A stretch of 64,000 bases of DNA from Calonectria ilicicola (lineage: Eukaryota; Ascomycota; Sordariomycetes; Hypocreales; Nectriaceae): assembly GCA_020809705.1 (NCBI GenBank), contig CP085827.1, forward strand, positions 5,580,001-5,644,000, written 5' to 3'. The position numbers and the translations under genes are program-made. Positions 53,597 to 64,000 of the stretch are shown piece by piece (the first letter of the stretch is position 1; the number at the start of each line of letters is the position of its first letter). The notes beneath the pieces were generated by a model that worked only from the letters and a program-made list of their open reading frames with translations, was not told the origin of the DNA and ran no database searches.

Positions 53597-54374
53597 TTAT
53601 TTGTAGTCGACCTGCTTTCTGAAGCCCCTCGTGGGGGCATCCTCCTCCAACTCAGGCAACTCCTCGTCAGCGGCACCGCCCAGCAGGCCCTTGAAGGGGT
53701 CGCCGAGATCGAGCAGGTCGAGGCGGGTGCCGTCGTCCATGGTGAGGCTCCACTCGGTGGTCTGGAAGAAGCCCTTGGGACTGGGCCGGTTGCTGGCGAA
53801 GCGCATGGTTCCGGTGGCCTTTGAGCCGCGGACGGTGAACCAGATGTTGATGCGGCCCTGCAGCTGGTTCATCTCGCCGTGGATCCAGGGGATCTGGTGC
53901 TTGAAGTAGACCTCGTCGCCGAGCAGGGCGCGGGCCTCGGGCGAGGTGCGCAGGGCGTAGAGCGTCGATGAGACGACGGGCGACGACATCTTCTGGTAGT
54001 TGAAGATGGCGACGGAGCAGGCGGCGACAATGACGAAGAAGACGGGGAGCGAGCGGCGCCATTGGAAGCGGACTTCTTTGATGTCTAGGGAGAAAGTATT
54101 GTCAGCTGTTGGTTTTTCTTTTTTGCTTGGCACTGCAATTGGCCCAGTCACAGGGAGCCAATTGGTGGTGGCGGGTGTCTTGAGCATTCATGATGCCGTA
54201 CGTACCAGGAAGCTCGCGATCGGCCCGCCTCGACATCATGGGCCCATCGCCGCGCTTGGGTGCCGGCGTCAGCCATCGGCGCTGGACGGGGCGGGCGTTG
54301 ACGGTGCGGGTCTTGAGAGCGGCGGCGAGCCTGCGGCGGACAAGCCGGGGCAGCATCAACTGCTGCTGCATCAT
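53597..54374 (-). CDS. coa1: Cytochrome c oxidase assembly factor COA1, 218 aa
   Basis: Exons 54,206-54,374 and 53,597-54,084 around a 121-nt intron (GTACGT..CTCCCTAG). The join reads ADRELP-DIKEVRFQWRRSLPVF. The N-terminus (LVRRRLAAALKTRTVNARPV) is a basic mitochondrial presequence. SLPVFFVIVAACSVAIFNY (about residues 68-86) is the single membrane segment. The rest (ARALLGDEVYFKHQIPWIHG, QGRINIWFTVRGSKATGTM) matches the Coa1/Tim21-like fold. COA1 acts in the inner membrane in early assembly of complex IV with Mss51 and Cox1 in yeast. The start at 54,374 is the first of two adjacent ATGs. Two longer frames that read into the intron are not used. Confidence 0.88.
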
Positions 54375-54885
54375 GGCTTCGTTCAATTGTGTGGTGGTGG
54401 TATTGGTGGTTTTTTTCGTCCGACGTCGTCGAATTATCAGGTGAGGGACCACCCACCACCACCACCGCCCGCTCTGGAAGTGGTCTGGATTCTGCCGGTG
54501 CACCGACCCCGGGGAAATTTTGCAACCGGGCGCCGAGGGGTTGTCAGTGTGTGAGTGACTTCTAGTTGTGGGGGCCATGTGCGCAAGCCGCAAGTACCCA
54601 TGACCGTTGCATGCGAGCTGTCCTGCTCACTAGCTTCGGTTTTTTTTTTACTGCCCACCTCTCTAACACAGCTGTCGCACAGCTGTCGTCATAAGGCTGA
54701 GCCACCACTAACTACCAAAGCGCCAGCGGAGAGTTCGCTTGCCTCCCCCTCCTCCCATGTGATGGCAGGCATAAACATGAAACATGCCACACTAATTCCA
54801 TCGTCATCATAACTCCTCTCTTCCATCTCATATGACACCTGTGACGGCGGCTATTTAAGTCTACGAGATAATCCCCCCGCCCGCC
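54375..54885. promoter_or_regulatory. Bidirectional promoter region between COA1 and the membrane-protein gene
   Basis: 511 bp between divergent starts. CTATTTAAG at 54,851-54,859 is a TATA-like box 27 bp before the rightward ATG. A run of T (about 54,640) and repeated CAGCTGTCG occur. No coding region. Confidence 0.5.
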
Positions 54886-55703
54886 ATGGACAATGTCAAG
54901 AAGAACACCACGACGGCCCGCTTGAGGCGTACGTTCCAGTATCCCGCCGACGAAGACTCTGCCGACTCGCAGCCCGAAGCCATGGACGAACAAGGTAAAT
55001 AAATATAAAAAACCAATAAAGCCCAAGCCCAAATCTATCTTTTCTCGACAAAGTAAAATATGTAATTAGTCTTCTCTGGCTCACACGCGCAATCAATCAC
55101 CCTCCAGAACAAGAAGAGCTCATCGAGCAGCTCGCCGCCGAAAACAAGGCCCGCGACGCCCAGTTCCGCCGCCTCCTGCTCGCCGTGCCCCTCGTCGCCA
55201 CCATCCCCTACATCCCCTCGCTCTTCCGCCCGTCCACGACGCTCCTCGCCCTCCTCAGCCTGACGTCGCTGCTCTCCACCGCCTACCTGCTGCACCACCA
55301 GCCGCCCGCCGTCTCGGGCATCGCCTTCCTTGACGCCTGGGCCCGCCCGAAGACCCCTCACCCGACCCGCGCTCCCTCCGCCGTCGACGGCGACGACGAG
55401 AGCGACTATGCCGTGCCGCCCCCACGCGCCAGGCAGCACCGCGAGAGGCGCTCCTCGTTCAGCTTCGTAGAGCACAAGTCCCCCCTCGAAATCTACCTAC
55501 CCTACCTCAACCTGGGCCTGGGCGTCATGCTCATCCTGATGACGTGGGCGGTTGGCCGCTCTGGGAACCGCGCTGTCTGGGCCGGTATGGGATATCTCCC
55601 ACTGATAGTCTATGCCGCCGTCCTGGTCTCCAAGATGGTCATGATCAGCGTGGACCCCGAAAAGGAGCTGTCCGCGCTCAAGTACGAGTACAAGGGCGCC
55701 TAA
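54886..55703 (+). CDS. Small conserved membrane protein, 234 aa, function unknown
   Basis: Exons 54,886-54,994 and 55,108-55,703 around a 113-nt intron (GTAAATAAAT..CACCCTCCAG). The join reads AMDEQ-EQEELIEQLAAENKARDAQ, a charged helix. About four hydrophobic segments follow: LLLAVPLVATIPYIPSLF, TTLLALLSLTSLLSTAYLL, IYLPYLNLGLGVMLILMTWAV and GMGYLPLIVYAAVLVSKMVM (the longer ones approximate). A basic/acidic loop of about 70 residues lies between the second and third, and the end is VDPEKELSALKYEYKGA. I know homologous hypothetical proteins in ascomycetes by this layout but no function. It shares a promoter region with COA1. An intact ATG context and a TATA-like box support the start. Confidence 0.8.
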
Positions 55704-55929
55704 GGGCAGACAGCTCACAACAAGCATAACTCATCACCGGAGAATGGTACACTCAAGATTGTAATGAGAACTCTTTTTAATAGCGCAGATATATAACAAT
55801 ACAATTCATGACAAAAATCCACTTTTTATGTAGTTTTGCTCTTCACCAAACTACACTAACCCTCTATTCAGCCAAGGCAACCCCGTCGAGTCGTGATGCA
55901 GGCATATCTCTCATTAACCACCCAGATAT

Positions 55930-58900
55930 CTACATGTCTATGGAATCATTGAAGCGCAAAATACCATGGCTTTTCAGCACACCGTCGACGCCCTTGGGGG
56001 GTCGGGGGAAAGGATCTGTCATAGGGCTGGCGTCAGGTGAGTCGGATGACTTGTCCATGACCAGAGCCAGACCGTGCGACTTGATAGCGTCCACCAACGC
56101 TGGCACCATATCCTAAAGCAAAAGTCAGCAACCTCTTCTTTGTTTAAAACGCAAGCCAGAATAAAACATACCAACAGCCGAGAATAGCAGATTAATCCCA
56201 TAAAATTGTTGCTCTGCGCGATTCTCACCACCTCCTTAATCGAAGCACTTCGTCGTCCACTGCTCAGAGCTCCATTGGCAACACCAGTCGTCTCCTCACG
56301 TCCCAGGTCATTACACAGGAATACCGGGAAGTTGGGTTGCTTCCAGTTGAGTGCTGTGCACAATCGGGGGTTGTAACTGCTAAAGACGATTGATCTCACA
56401 ACATCAGGGGACTGGGCACGCTGGGCGCGGGCGTGGTCAAAGACAATGTTGAGAATGAAGTCGACAAAGCCGTTGACATCAGGTGTGGGACCCAAAGAAA
56501 AGGCTTTTTCATCTTCAGGCGTGGGGAACAGGATCTGGAGGTTGACGTGAATGCCAGGGTGGAGTAGTGCGAGGGCATCCTGAAGGGTGACGCCGGCTGT
56601 GGCGAGAATGTGGTAGATTTCCGCCATGCTCTCCGCCGTCTTATCCCTCAGATTTGCTAAATCAGCCCGACTATTGCTTCGGGCTGTCATCGCACCAAAC
56701 TGTTCCAATGTCAATCTGCACACAGGAATGTCCAGTCCGCCACCAGAAATAGTCCATCGAGGCCAGAGAACCGGCACTCCGTCGCTGGTGTATTGGACAA
56801 ACAATCTAACATAGTCTCCGGACAGGCTCGATCCGGTGACAATAGCGCTCGTGGGTTGGTTGAACTGACTGGTAGCCTTCCAGTATGTCTCAAAATCGGT
56901 AATCTCCAGCGGCTTGCCCTTGAACGGCTTGATGATTTGAACCTTGAAGCTGATCTGGCCAATCGCTCGGAGACGAGGATCAAATAATGGTAAGCAGCAC
57001 GTAGAATTGCTCTGGAGGCTCTTGAATGTGCTAGATAGGATGACGGTCTTGGCAATCACCTTGGCTCCATATGTAGGGAAAACATCGAGGTCCAAGCTAA
57101 AGTTCTCCAAGTTATCCACCTGGAACGAAACAATTCGGGTATCTTCTTGAAATGGTAAAATAATGTTCTTAGGAATAAGATCAGAGACCTTGGAAGAAAT
57201 GGTGAGTCGTGCGGCAGGGTATTTGCCATCCTGGAAGAAAACAAGGGGTTGCTCGTCAGAGTCGCCAAAATTGATTTGGACAACAGTCTTGGTGTCAAGG
57301 AAGTTGTGGCCATATCTTCGAAGAGGGATGATTGGGGGCGGCAGTTCGAGTTCGGGAATCGCATCTGGATCGAGAGACATTGGAAGAGGAGCGGAGCTGC
57401 TGTCGAGAGGGCCGAGCGGAGGTTGAACCATAAAGGGGCTCGCCCGAGGTCTCGTGTTAAATGGCGTCAACAGCTTCATACACGCCAGGTGTCCCTCCCA
57501 GGCAGCATAGTACATAGCTGGGAAATCCTTTTCATCCATAATATTCGCGTCTGCTCCAACCTTGAGCAAGGCCTGAAGGCAGTCGACATTGCCCTCGCTT
57601 GCTGCGTGCACCAGCGGTGTCCAGCCGTAGAGTTTGTCAATCTGGTCCAAATCCGCGCCATAATTTCGCAACAAAAGTAGAAGCTCGGATGTCTGTCCAG
57701 CTCGGGCAACAAGGTGTTGTGGATATAAGCCCTCGGCGTCTGGTAGAATCTTGGCGCCGGCTTTCAACAAAAGTTCAACAACAGCCACGGAACCGTGTTC
57801 ACAGGCGAGGTTCAAAGGGACATGGAGGACGTGATCCTTTTCGGCTACAGGGTCGATTCGCGCGCCTCTAGAAAGGAGGAACTGGATGCAATCAAGACGT
57901 CCGTGGATTATAGAGTGAATCAGGGGAGAAAAGTTGTCGTGGTCGATTGCATCAATGGTGCTCGGGTCAGCTAAAGTCCCAAGTTAGAAACATCAATCAA
58001 CAGCCTGTGCTTTCCAAAATCTAGCTTACCGTCTAATAAAACTTGGAGCATTTCTATTCTGCCGTGCAAACTGGCATAGTGAAGGGGCATGCGGCCGTAA
58101 ACATCTGTTCTGTCAACGGCGACGCGGGTCGCTGGGTTAAGTCCCCATTCCAGAACATACTGCTTGCCATAAATTGCGGCTTGATGCAGGCAATTCCGCT
58201 CGTTGATATCATCATAAGAGTGAAGGTCAACAAGACCAGTCTCAAGGAGAACTCGAAGGGACTCTTGTGGAGCTTCCGATATAGCTGCCAGGAAAGTCCG
58301 TGTTATTCGCTCCATCAATGAACTGTCCCCCTCAGTCTTATTGGCGGATTGCATTCTAGAAAGCAAATCTCGGAGGGACTCGAGGTTTCCGGTAATCACC
58401 GTATCCAGCAATAGTGTGTCTGCATCCCCCTCGTCGGTCCCAACAAAGTGCTGGGTTGTCACCACATGGCCGGACTGGAAGTTGACTTGGATTCCATCAG
58501 ACCAAGCTCCCAGCTCCTGCAAGCTGGTGGTGGCTTGGTCTGATAGTTCGCTTATGACTGTGGCATTGAAAAACGGTTGAACCTCAACGGCTCTGGATAA
58601 ATACAGCTCCTTTGTCTTTGATTTCGAGGTCTTGTCCCATTTCTTCAGGATCTTGGAGAAGGCGGTGCCATTGATTTCGACAAATTGCTGAAGTTTGTTG
58701 AGGTCAGAGGCAAACTGCTGAAAGCCTTCCTCGAGGGTTGTAAACTTTGCGGAGCGTCGGGAGATGCCCTGCCGGGTCTGTAGGACCTTCTTCTTATCTA
58801 GGAGGGTCTTGAGACGGATTTTGAGCTATGTGACGTTAGGTGGTGGGTTAGGCAGTGTGGCACGTGGTCAGCTGGACAGGGTCTACAAACCTCGGCTTCC

Positions 58901-59862
58901 TTCTGCAAATAGAAGGCATTTACTTTGTCTAGTTCACGTTCCTGTGACTCGGTTAGCAACGCTACGGGGATATTCATTGTGAAGGTGAATTAAAGAGGGA
59001 GGTCTTACCAGCTGAAAGAAAAAAGTTGCCTTGTTGGCTTGGAGTGCGGCTTGGGAGTCGACAGGAGTGGCCGAGCGGAGAGCGTCATTCTGAGAGGAGA
59101 GCGTGGGTGTCGCAGAAAGCTTCTTGATCAGCTACATTGGCAGGGCGTCAGCAGCAAGACTCGAACATCGGGCGCCTCAAAGCGGCTGAATGGTCGCGTG
59201 CGGATTGGGGGACCGAGAAACGTGGCCCGGGAATGCAGAACGATAGGAGCGGTGCAATTGCTTTTTGCAAGCCCCCCGTCACACACATTGGACAACAGGG
59301 GATCTATGATGGATCTGCAACAGTGCCGGGACGGGAAGGTCGGTGTAAAGCAGGGAATAGTGAGTCTAGACGTGGGTGGACAGGGTAAAGTCGGGCACCG
59401 AGGGATTGGCAGCGACCAAGAGGGGGGGAGGGGGGCTTCAGCGAGTTGGGAAAGCAGACAGCAAGTAAGGGAGAAAAAAACTCGAACCAGTGGGAATGTT
59501 GTGCGTGGATAGGTTGGTTTGTGTGAGGCGACAGCGGAGACGGAAGCAAGGACTCGGGGGCCGGGAACGGGATCGGCACCGGCCACGGATCGAGAACAAC
59601 GGACAACGGAGGCTCGGAAGAGTGACGCAAACTTACTTTTTTCAGGGCCTTGTAATTTACAAAGCTAGCAGCATATTCGGGAACCTCAAGCTGGCGCTTT
59701 TGAATCTGCTTGCCGAACTTCCTGAGACGGAGGAGGCCATGTCCGTCAGCAAAGCAAAACGTCATAGAGCCAACAACAGCAAAGGGTTGAAGGTGAGAAG
59801 TGAAACAGCTTCAGAACAAGGAACAGGGGCAAAGTGTGATAAAAAAAAACAAAAACTTACAT
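55930..59862 (-). CDS. pho81: Phosphate-sensing cyclin-kinase inhibitor PHO81/NUC-2, 1012 aa
   Basis: Seven exons on the minus strand: 59,861-59,862, 59,637-59,721, 59,009-59,131, 58,891-58,941, 58,030-58,825, 56,172-57,970 and 55,930-56,112. All have GT..AG introns. The start codon is split, with AT before the first intron (donor GTAAGT) and G after it, giving KFGKQIQKRQLEVPEYAASF, the canonical SPX start. The SPX domain (about residues 1-200) binds inositol pyrophosphates. Ankyrin repeats follow (YGRMPLHYASLHGRIEMLQ, GWTPLVHAASEGNVDCLQA, about 380-620), then a glycerophosphodiesterase-like domain (VNLQILFPTPEDEKAFSLG, NFMGLICYSRLL, LALVMDKSSDSPDASP). The protein inhibits the PHO80-PHO85 (PREG-PGOV) kinase when phosphate is scarce. 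The reading is intact throughout and near the usual length of about 1,050 residues. Intron 2 (505 nt) is unusually long. Confidence 0.93.
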
Positions 59863-62800
59863 GTTGCGGCGTGGGCGGCTGTGAGCTGCCCCTAGCGTCC
59901 AAGAGAGGAACGGAGAGCACCAGGCAAGTGTATGGGCGAGTAAACAAGAAAAGCGGCTGCTGGGCTATGGGTTGAGCGCGAGGCGAGGTCCCAGTGTGGC
60001 TGGATTATGCGAAATGTCTTTCCGAATGCGCCGTGACTGTGTCTGATGTCGTGTACAGCAGACGCAGCCAGCAGCAACCAACGAACCGAGGAGAAGACAA
60101 GGTCAGGATTGTGTCTCTGTATGTAGTAACAGAAACCAGAACAGTGGATGGGGGGCAGGTCAATGCCTCAGGTCCTTGTTAAGAGGGTCAGGTCAGGATC
60201 AGCTCAGGTGAAGATGGGCGCCAAGTCAGTCTTGATGAGGGGCAAGGACAGTGAGTGAACAGGAGGTGGAGTGTAAGGCAAGTGGATGTTATGTGGTGTA
60301 ATGAGAAGCAAAGTGAAGTAAAGTGGCAGAGCAGCTGAGGCTCGAGAGGCGATCGTCTTTCTCTTTCTCACACACACACCCTCACGCAGTCTCTCCCCCC
60401 TTGTGACAAAGTCAACTCTTGATTTGGATTTTTTTTTTCCCTTGCTGCCTGTCAAACCAGAAGTCCCCCATGTACAAGTGACCCGATATACCTCAATCTT
60501 GGTTCGTCGCCCGACCCCAAGGGAAGCAGCGACGTGCGAGGCCGTCTCCCATGGGGCACGTGGGGGCGTTCAACACACCCATGGAGACGTACGGGAGGGT
60601 CCAGACTGGTGTGTGCGAGGGTGTGAGGCGCTGAAAGCCGGCTCTCAATAGCGAACTGTGCGGGATGGGGAAGGGAGGGGAGCTGTACTGTACGCACGCA
60701 AGGGAATAACAAGGTCAGAAACAAGGCAACCTACTCACGGACAGGACGTGATATGATGGGATAGGACAGGAGTGGCCAGCCCGCAACCACACGGGGTATT
60801 GGTGGGTTTTAGCAGCGCACTTGTCAATGGTGCAGTTGCGTCGCAGGAAAACAAAGCGCCCAAGGAAAAGCCCCTCCTAAAAAAGCCCCTCTCCAAGAGC
60901 CACGGGCGAGTGCGGCGAAGACGCAGACGAAAAAAGCCGAAAATAGTGAGCCGCAGAGGCGGGACGAGTAACAAGCAGAGCGGCGAGGCCCGTGGTGTAG
61001 TGACGTGGGACTGGTGGTCGAAACACACTCTTCACCTCACGTTAAAAAAGCGGCACAGGCGGATACGGCAGCACGTCGTTTGAATGCAGCGCTACTCGAA
61101 ACGCTACGCTACCTGCAGCGCAGCAAAAAGGGACAATTCGACGGTGGGAATGAAGAGGGAAGAAAAAGAGAGTTTTCGTCTCTGGGCTAAAGTCATCGGG
61201 AGTGAGTGACTCTTTGGATCTAGAAAATGGAACGAGCCTGCCCCTCCACACGCGCGAGTGCGAGTCCGCGCTTCGCTTCGGGGAACCTCTATCGTCTGGC
61301 TCGTCTGCTTGGTAGCTCAGTCACGACTGCATCGGGTAACCCTTGAAGAAGCCAGAGAGGCTCGCATGCGCAAAAGGGACGAGTGGACGAAAAGCGGGAA
61401 ACCGAGAAGGCAAGCGGGGGCCGCCCTCTTCACATTCATTGCCTTGGACACGCACGACGGGGTAAGAAGCCACTCTTTTTTTTTTTTTCCTTGCTTGCTC
61501 GCCCTTTCCGACTGGCCTCAAGCCGTCTCGTATCTGTGTCCCAATGTCAGTGTCGGTCTGCCTCGTCACGGCGACCGATCATGGCCGCATCTGTTGCAGC
61601 TCAAGGACCCATCTCTCACATGGCGCCCTTTCCGACTCCGAGTGCCTCCTCGCTGGCGTGCTCCCAGATCCGCCGGCCGTCTTCCCAACGCGGTGGATGC
61701 CATCGGAGCGGAAGGCACTTCCTCGGGTGTTAGAGGCTTAACATGGCCCGCTGTAAGCTCCCGCAGCGCCGCAATAGCGGCCCATCAGACTGCCGTGGCC
61801 CTCGTCATCGGAATAAGCATCCGCTAATCTCGACCCGTTCGCGCCAGCTTCTAGGCATTGCCTGGCCGTTGCCTGCGGAGCCAATCACTGCGCTTCCTCT
61901 GCCCCCGTGGTCGAGCGACAGGTAGACGGCGGGGGACAACAACGCTCCATTTCCTAGCCCCAGGACAGCGCATGAGCCATGCTGGAGCCAAAGCTGGAGC
62001 CCCGGTACGACATCGTTGGCAAACTCCCCAGTTTTACGCCCTCCCTGAGGCTCCAACGGGCCAATATAAGGCTCAGGCCCAACTAACCAGACGCCGCGAC
62101 GCCCCATTGCTCGCCGCGGCCTCAGTTGTCCGGCGTCTGCTACTCAATGGATCCGCGGCGTCGGTCCGTCACGGCTTGTTCCATTCCTTAGCCCACTGCG
62201 AGAAAGCTCCGGAGATGTCATTGTCAAAGACCCTCGGGTGCTGGGAATACATGACACACGACACACAATTTTCTCTGTGGCTGTGAGGAACATGAAAAGA
62301 GCTGACAACTGTGTAGCCGTTTACGTGACTACCTAGTTTCTCAAACTCGTTTTGTTTTTGTTATGTTTTCTCCTGTTTCAATTCATTGTTCGGCCTCCTG
62401 ATGTGTTATTCGGCTTCTTGCTCAAACCCCGTTAGCATCATCCTTTCAGCCGCCAGCTTGCGCACATCCCACTTCTCACTACGCGGTGTACGTAATTCGA
62501 CCAACTTTCTTCACCTCCATCTCGCCCGACTGATCACCAGCCATCATGCGGCCTCTTTCTCGGCCAGGAATCGGCCGCTTCGACCCAAACCCTTGCTCCT
62601 AGCTAGCGAGGAGCCTACTCAACGCGGCATAGCCTGCCTTATTGACAACGCTTCTACCTGAATGCAAACTAGCATCCTTCAGCCCCATCTGCCAGGCTTC
62701 TCCCGACGATCCGGTAGGTCACAGATGCAGATCTAGCCACAGCTTGAAACCAAAGTGAATGACAAGGCTACTGCTACATCATGCTATCGGAATATCTCAT

Positions 62801-62959
62801 ACTACCATAAACGAACTGCCCATTCCTACAGTAAGTCCGCCAACCAATCGCAAACAGAAATGACTCGACCTTCCCAAGCCGCTCCTTGTGATATCTTGAT
62901 TCGGATTTGATACCAGTTTCTTTAGCATACACCAGTCCCTCGCACAACCAATTTCATCC
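59863..62959. promoter_or_regulatory. PHO81 upstream and intergenic region, no gene supported
   Basis: 3.1 kb, GC-rich with T- and A-runs and CT-rich tracts. Many short overlapping frames resemble nothing. CACGTGGGG at 60,557-60,565 matches the core bound by Pho4/NUC-1-type regulators. The part near 59,863-60,300 is probably the PHO81 leader. I could not find a gene between PHO81 and the CUE gene. Confidence 0.5.
60557..60562. promoter_or_regulatory. E-box CACGTG with GGG flank, possible Pho4/NUC-1 site
   Basis: CACGTG followed by GGGG, about 695 bp upstream of the PHO81 start. Yeast Pho4 prefers CACGTG with a G/T flank and activates PHO81 in a feedback loop. A single palindromic hexamer can occur by chance. 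Confidence 0.35.
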
Positions 62960-64000
62960 TTAATTCTTCTTTGACGAATCTGCCGAGTCAACGAGGCTGT
63001 CAGCCATGGCCTCTGCAGCTGCCTTCTTGAGGCGTTCGCTTTCCTCCGACTTGGTGTCCTTGGGCTTTTCCTTGGTTTCCTTCTCGTCCTCGCTGTCACC
63101 CAGGCTAAAGGGGTCGTTGTCTGTAATTGGACTAGGGTCAACCGTTGACAAAGGCTGCCACTTGCTTGCCTTGGCCCCGCCAGCAGGAACCGTATCCTTT
63201 GGTGGAACGCGAGGTGATGATTCGTACATGTTGATCTCCTCGGTCTCCTCCTTAAATCCAACTCGTCGTCCATTGCTGCTAGGTCTTGGTGAGGTCGAAG
63301 GTGGCGGGGGCTTGAACATGCCAGTGTTTGCCATGGGGCGGTTGTTGATGGGAGCTATCACATCACATTAACATCAACCTTGGCAAGCAGTTTTATAATA
63401 CTTACTTCCATCTGCGGCGAACTTCATTCCAGCAAAATCGTCGCTCAAGACCTCCGGGTCTGCATCGTACCGGTGGTAGTCTCCACTTCGTCGGCTCGAC
63501 TCCCCGGGGCGGCGGAAAGGCTCGCCATGCTGCTGCTGAGCTTGGCCCTCTTCACTCTCGTCGAAGTTCTCCTCGATCTTCTTCTTCAGGTTGGTGATCC
63601 AGCCATTGACCTTTGTCTGTGTTTCCATAAAGCCCTTGCGCAAGTTCTCACGGATAACGGGGAGGTCGTCGTCAATAAAGCTATATTCCGGCTCCTCGCC
63701 ATGTCCCGGGTCCTGTCGAGTTCGTCCACCATTAAAGTTTCGGTTGGAGGTTCGAGATTCATATGCGCCCACGTTGTCGTAGTGTTCCGCAAGCTGGCGC
63801 GCATAGAGCTCGTCGGCTTCGACTTGCGACATCTGTGCTCGGTTCTGAGGTCGGGGGGGTTGAGGAGGAGGTGCATCATCATCTTCAACGTTATTCTTTG
63901 CGGCATCAGGGTCGGTCATCTCTACAGAAATCTGTCAGTCATTACAGCTTTTTATCCGACGTAGAATGTATAGGTCACAAACCAAGCAGCGCATTGAATG
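62960..64000 (-). CDS. CUE-domain ubiquitin-binding protein, Cue5-like, 5' end outside window
   Basis: Partial. Exons 62,960-63,354, 63,406-63,921 and from 63,983 beyond the window edge, with introns of 51 nt (GTAAGT..GATAG) and 61 nt (GTTTGT..CTGTAG). The first visible residues FNALLE are the end of a CUE helix. Then come MTDPDAAKNN, a Pro-rich APPPQPPRPQNRAQMSQ, EADELYARQLAEHYD, a charged coil (RENLRKGFMETQTKVNGWI), FRRPGESSRRSG, a KPPPPSTSPRPSS segment and an acidic/Lys-rich tail (DPFSLGDSEDEKETKEK) ending at TAA 62,960. This order matches the Cue5 family, which binds ubiquitin and links ubiquitinated cargo to autophagy in yeast. The join at 63,354/63,406 reads KFAADG-T-PINNRPMANTG. Confidence 0.82.

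Noticed and set aside
53667..54062. Alternative long frames over COA1 on both strands
   Set aside because: Arg/His-rich shadow frames of a GC-rich gene without family resemblance.
59039..62661. Many open frames of 60-190 codons upstream of PHO81
   Set aside because: They overlap on both strands, lack splice or family support, and some lie inside PHO81 introns.
1..64000. CRISPR arrays, tRNA or rRNA genes
   Set aside because: No regularly spaced direct repeats with unique spacers and no convincing tRNA arm pairs or rRNA text were seen; CRISPR is not expected in a fungus.

Overview
The window comes from a filamentous ascomycete. Spliceosomal introns of 45-140 nt with GT..AG ends and CTAAC-like branch sites, NUC-2/PHO81 and mitochondrial N-acetylglutamate synthase of Pezizomycotina type, and repeat decay dominated by C-to-T and G-to-A changes all fit. 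Sordariomycetes, probably Hypocreales, is my inference from protein resemblance. The window has two compartments: about 45 kb of repeat-rich accessory DNA on the left and about 17 kb of ordinary housekeeping genes on the right.

Left compartment, part 1 (2.1-25.1 kb). Three blocks of a decayed non-ribosomal peptide synthetase lie on the minus strand (T-C-A at 25.1-22.9 kb, C-A at 11.3-9.4 kb, A-T at 3.1-2.1 kb). They are separated by two large Helitron-type rolling-circle transposons and an LTR. Element 1 (about 3.1-9.4 kb, plus) and element 2 (about 11.3-22.5 kb, Rep-helicase on minus) each encode a Rep (HUH plus paired tyrosines) fused to a PIF1-type helicase. Each Rep is preceded by an array of CxxC..W..CxxC zinc modules (3 in element 1, 7 in element 2). 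Each element also has an intact accessory gene with one phase-2 intron.

Left compartment, part 2 (25.1-45.2 kb). An intact F-box-like gene (its stop codon supplied by a 163-bp LTR-like insertion) is followed by a Ty3/gypsy chromovirus of 7.3 kb with target duplication ATTTG. The chromovirus has nonsense mutations of the C-to-T/G-to-A kind, a candidate -1 frameshift site between gag and pol, and an intact spliced antisense gene. Further on are an NB-ARC-TPR (NLR-like) pseudogene, a broken gene of a conserved fungal family, and a second gypsy remnant with its own copy of the antisense gene. Short TG..CA insertions of 134-163 bp, several with perfect 5-bp duplications, are scattered through the region.

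Right compartment (45.2-64 kb). A DUF7924-like gene is followed by N-acetylglutamate synthase (arginine synthesis), mitochondrial ribosomal protein uL3m, COA1 (cytochrome c oxidase assembly), a small membrane protein, PHO81/NUC-2 (phosphate sensing, start codon split by an intron) and the 3' part of a CUE-domain (Cue5-like) gene. Three of these act in mitochondria. Intergenic stretches of 2-3 kb hold no gene I can support.
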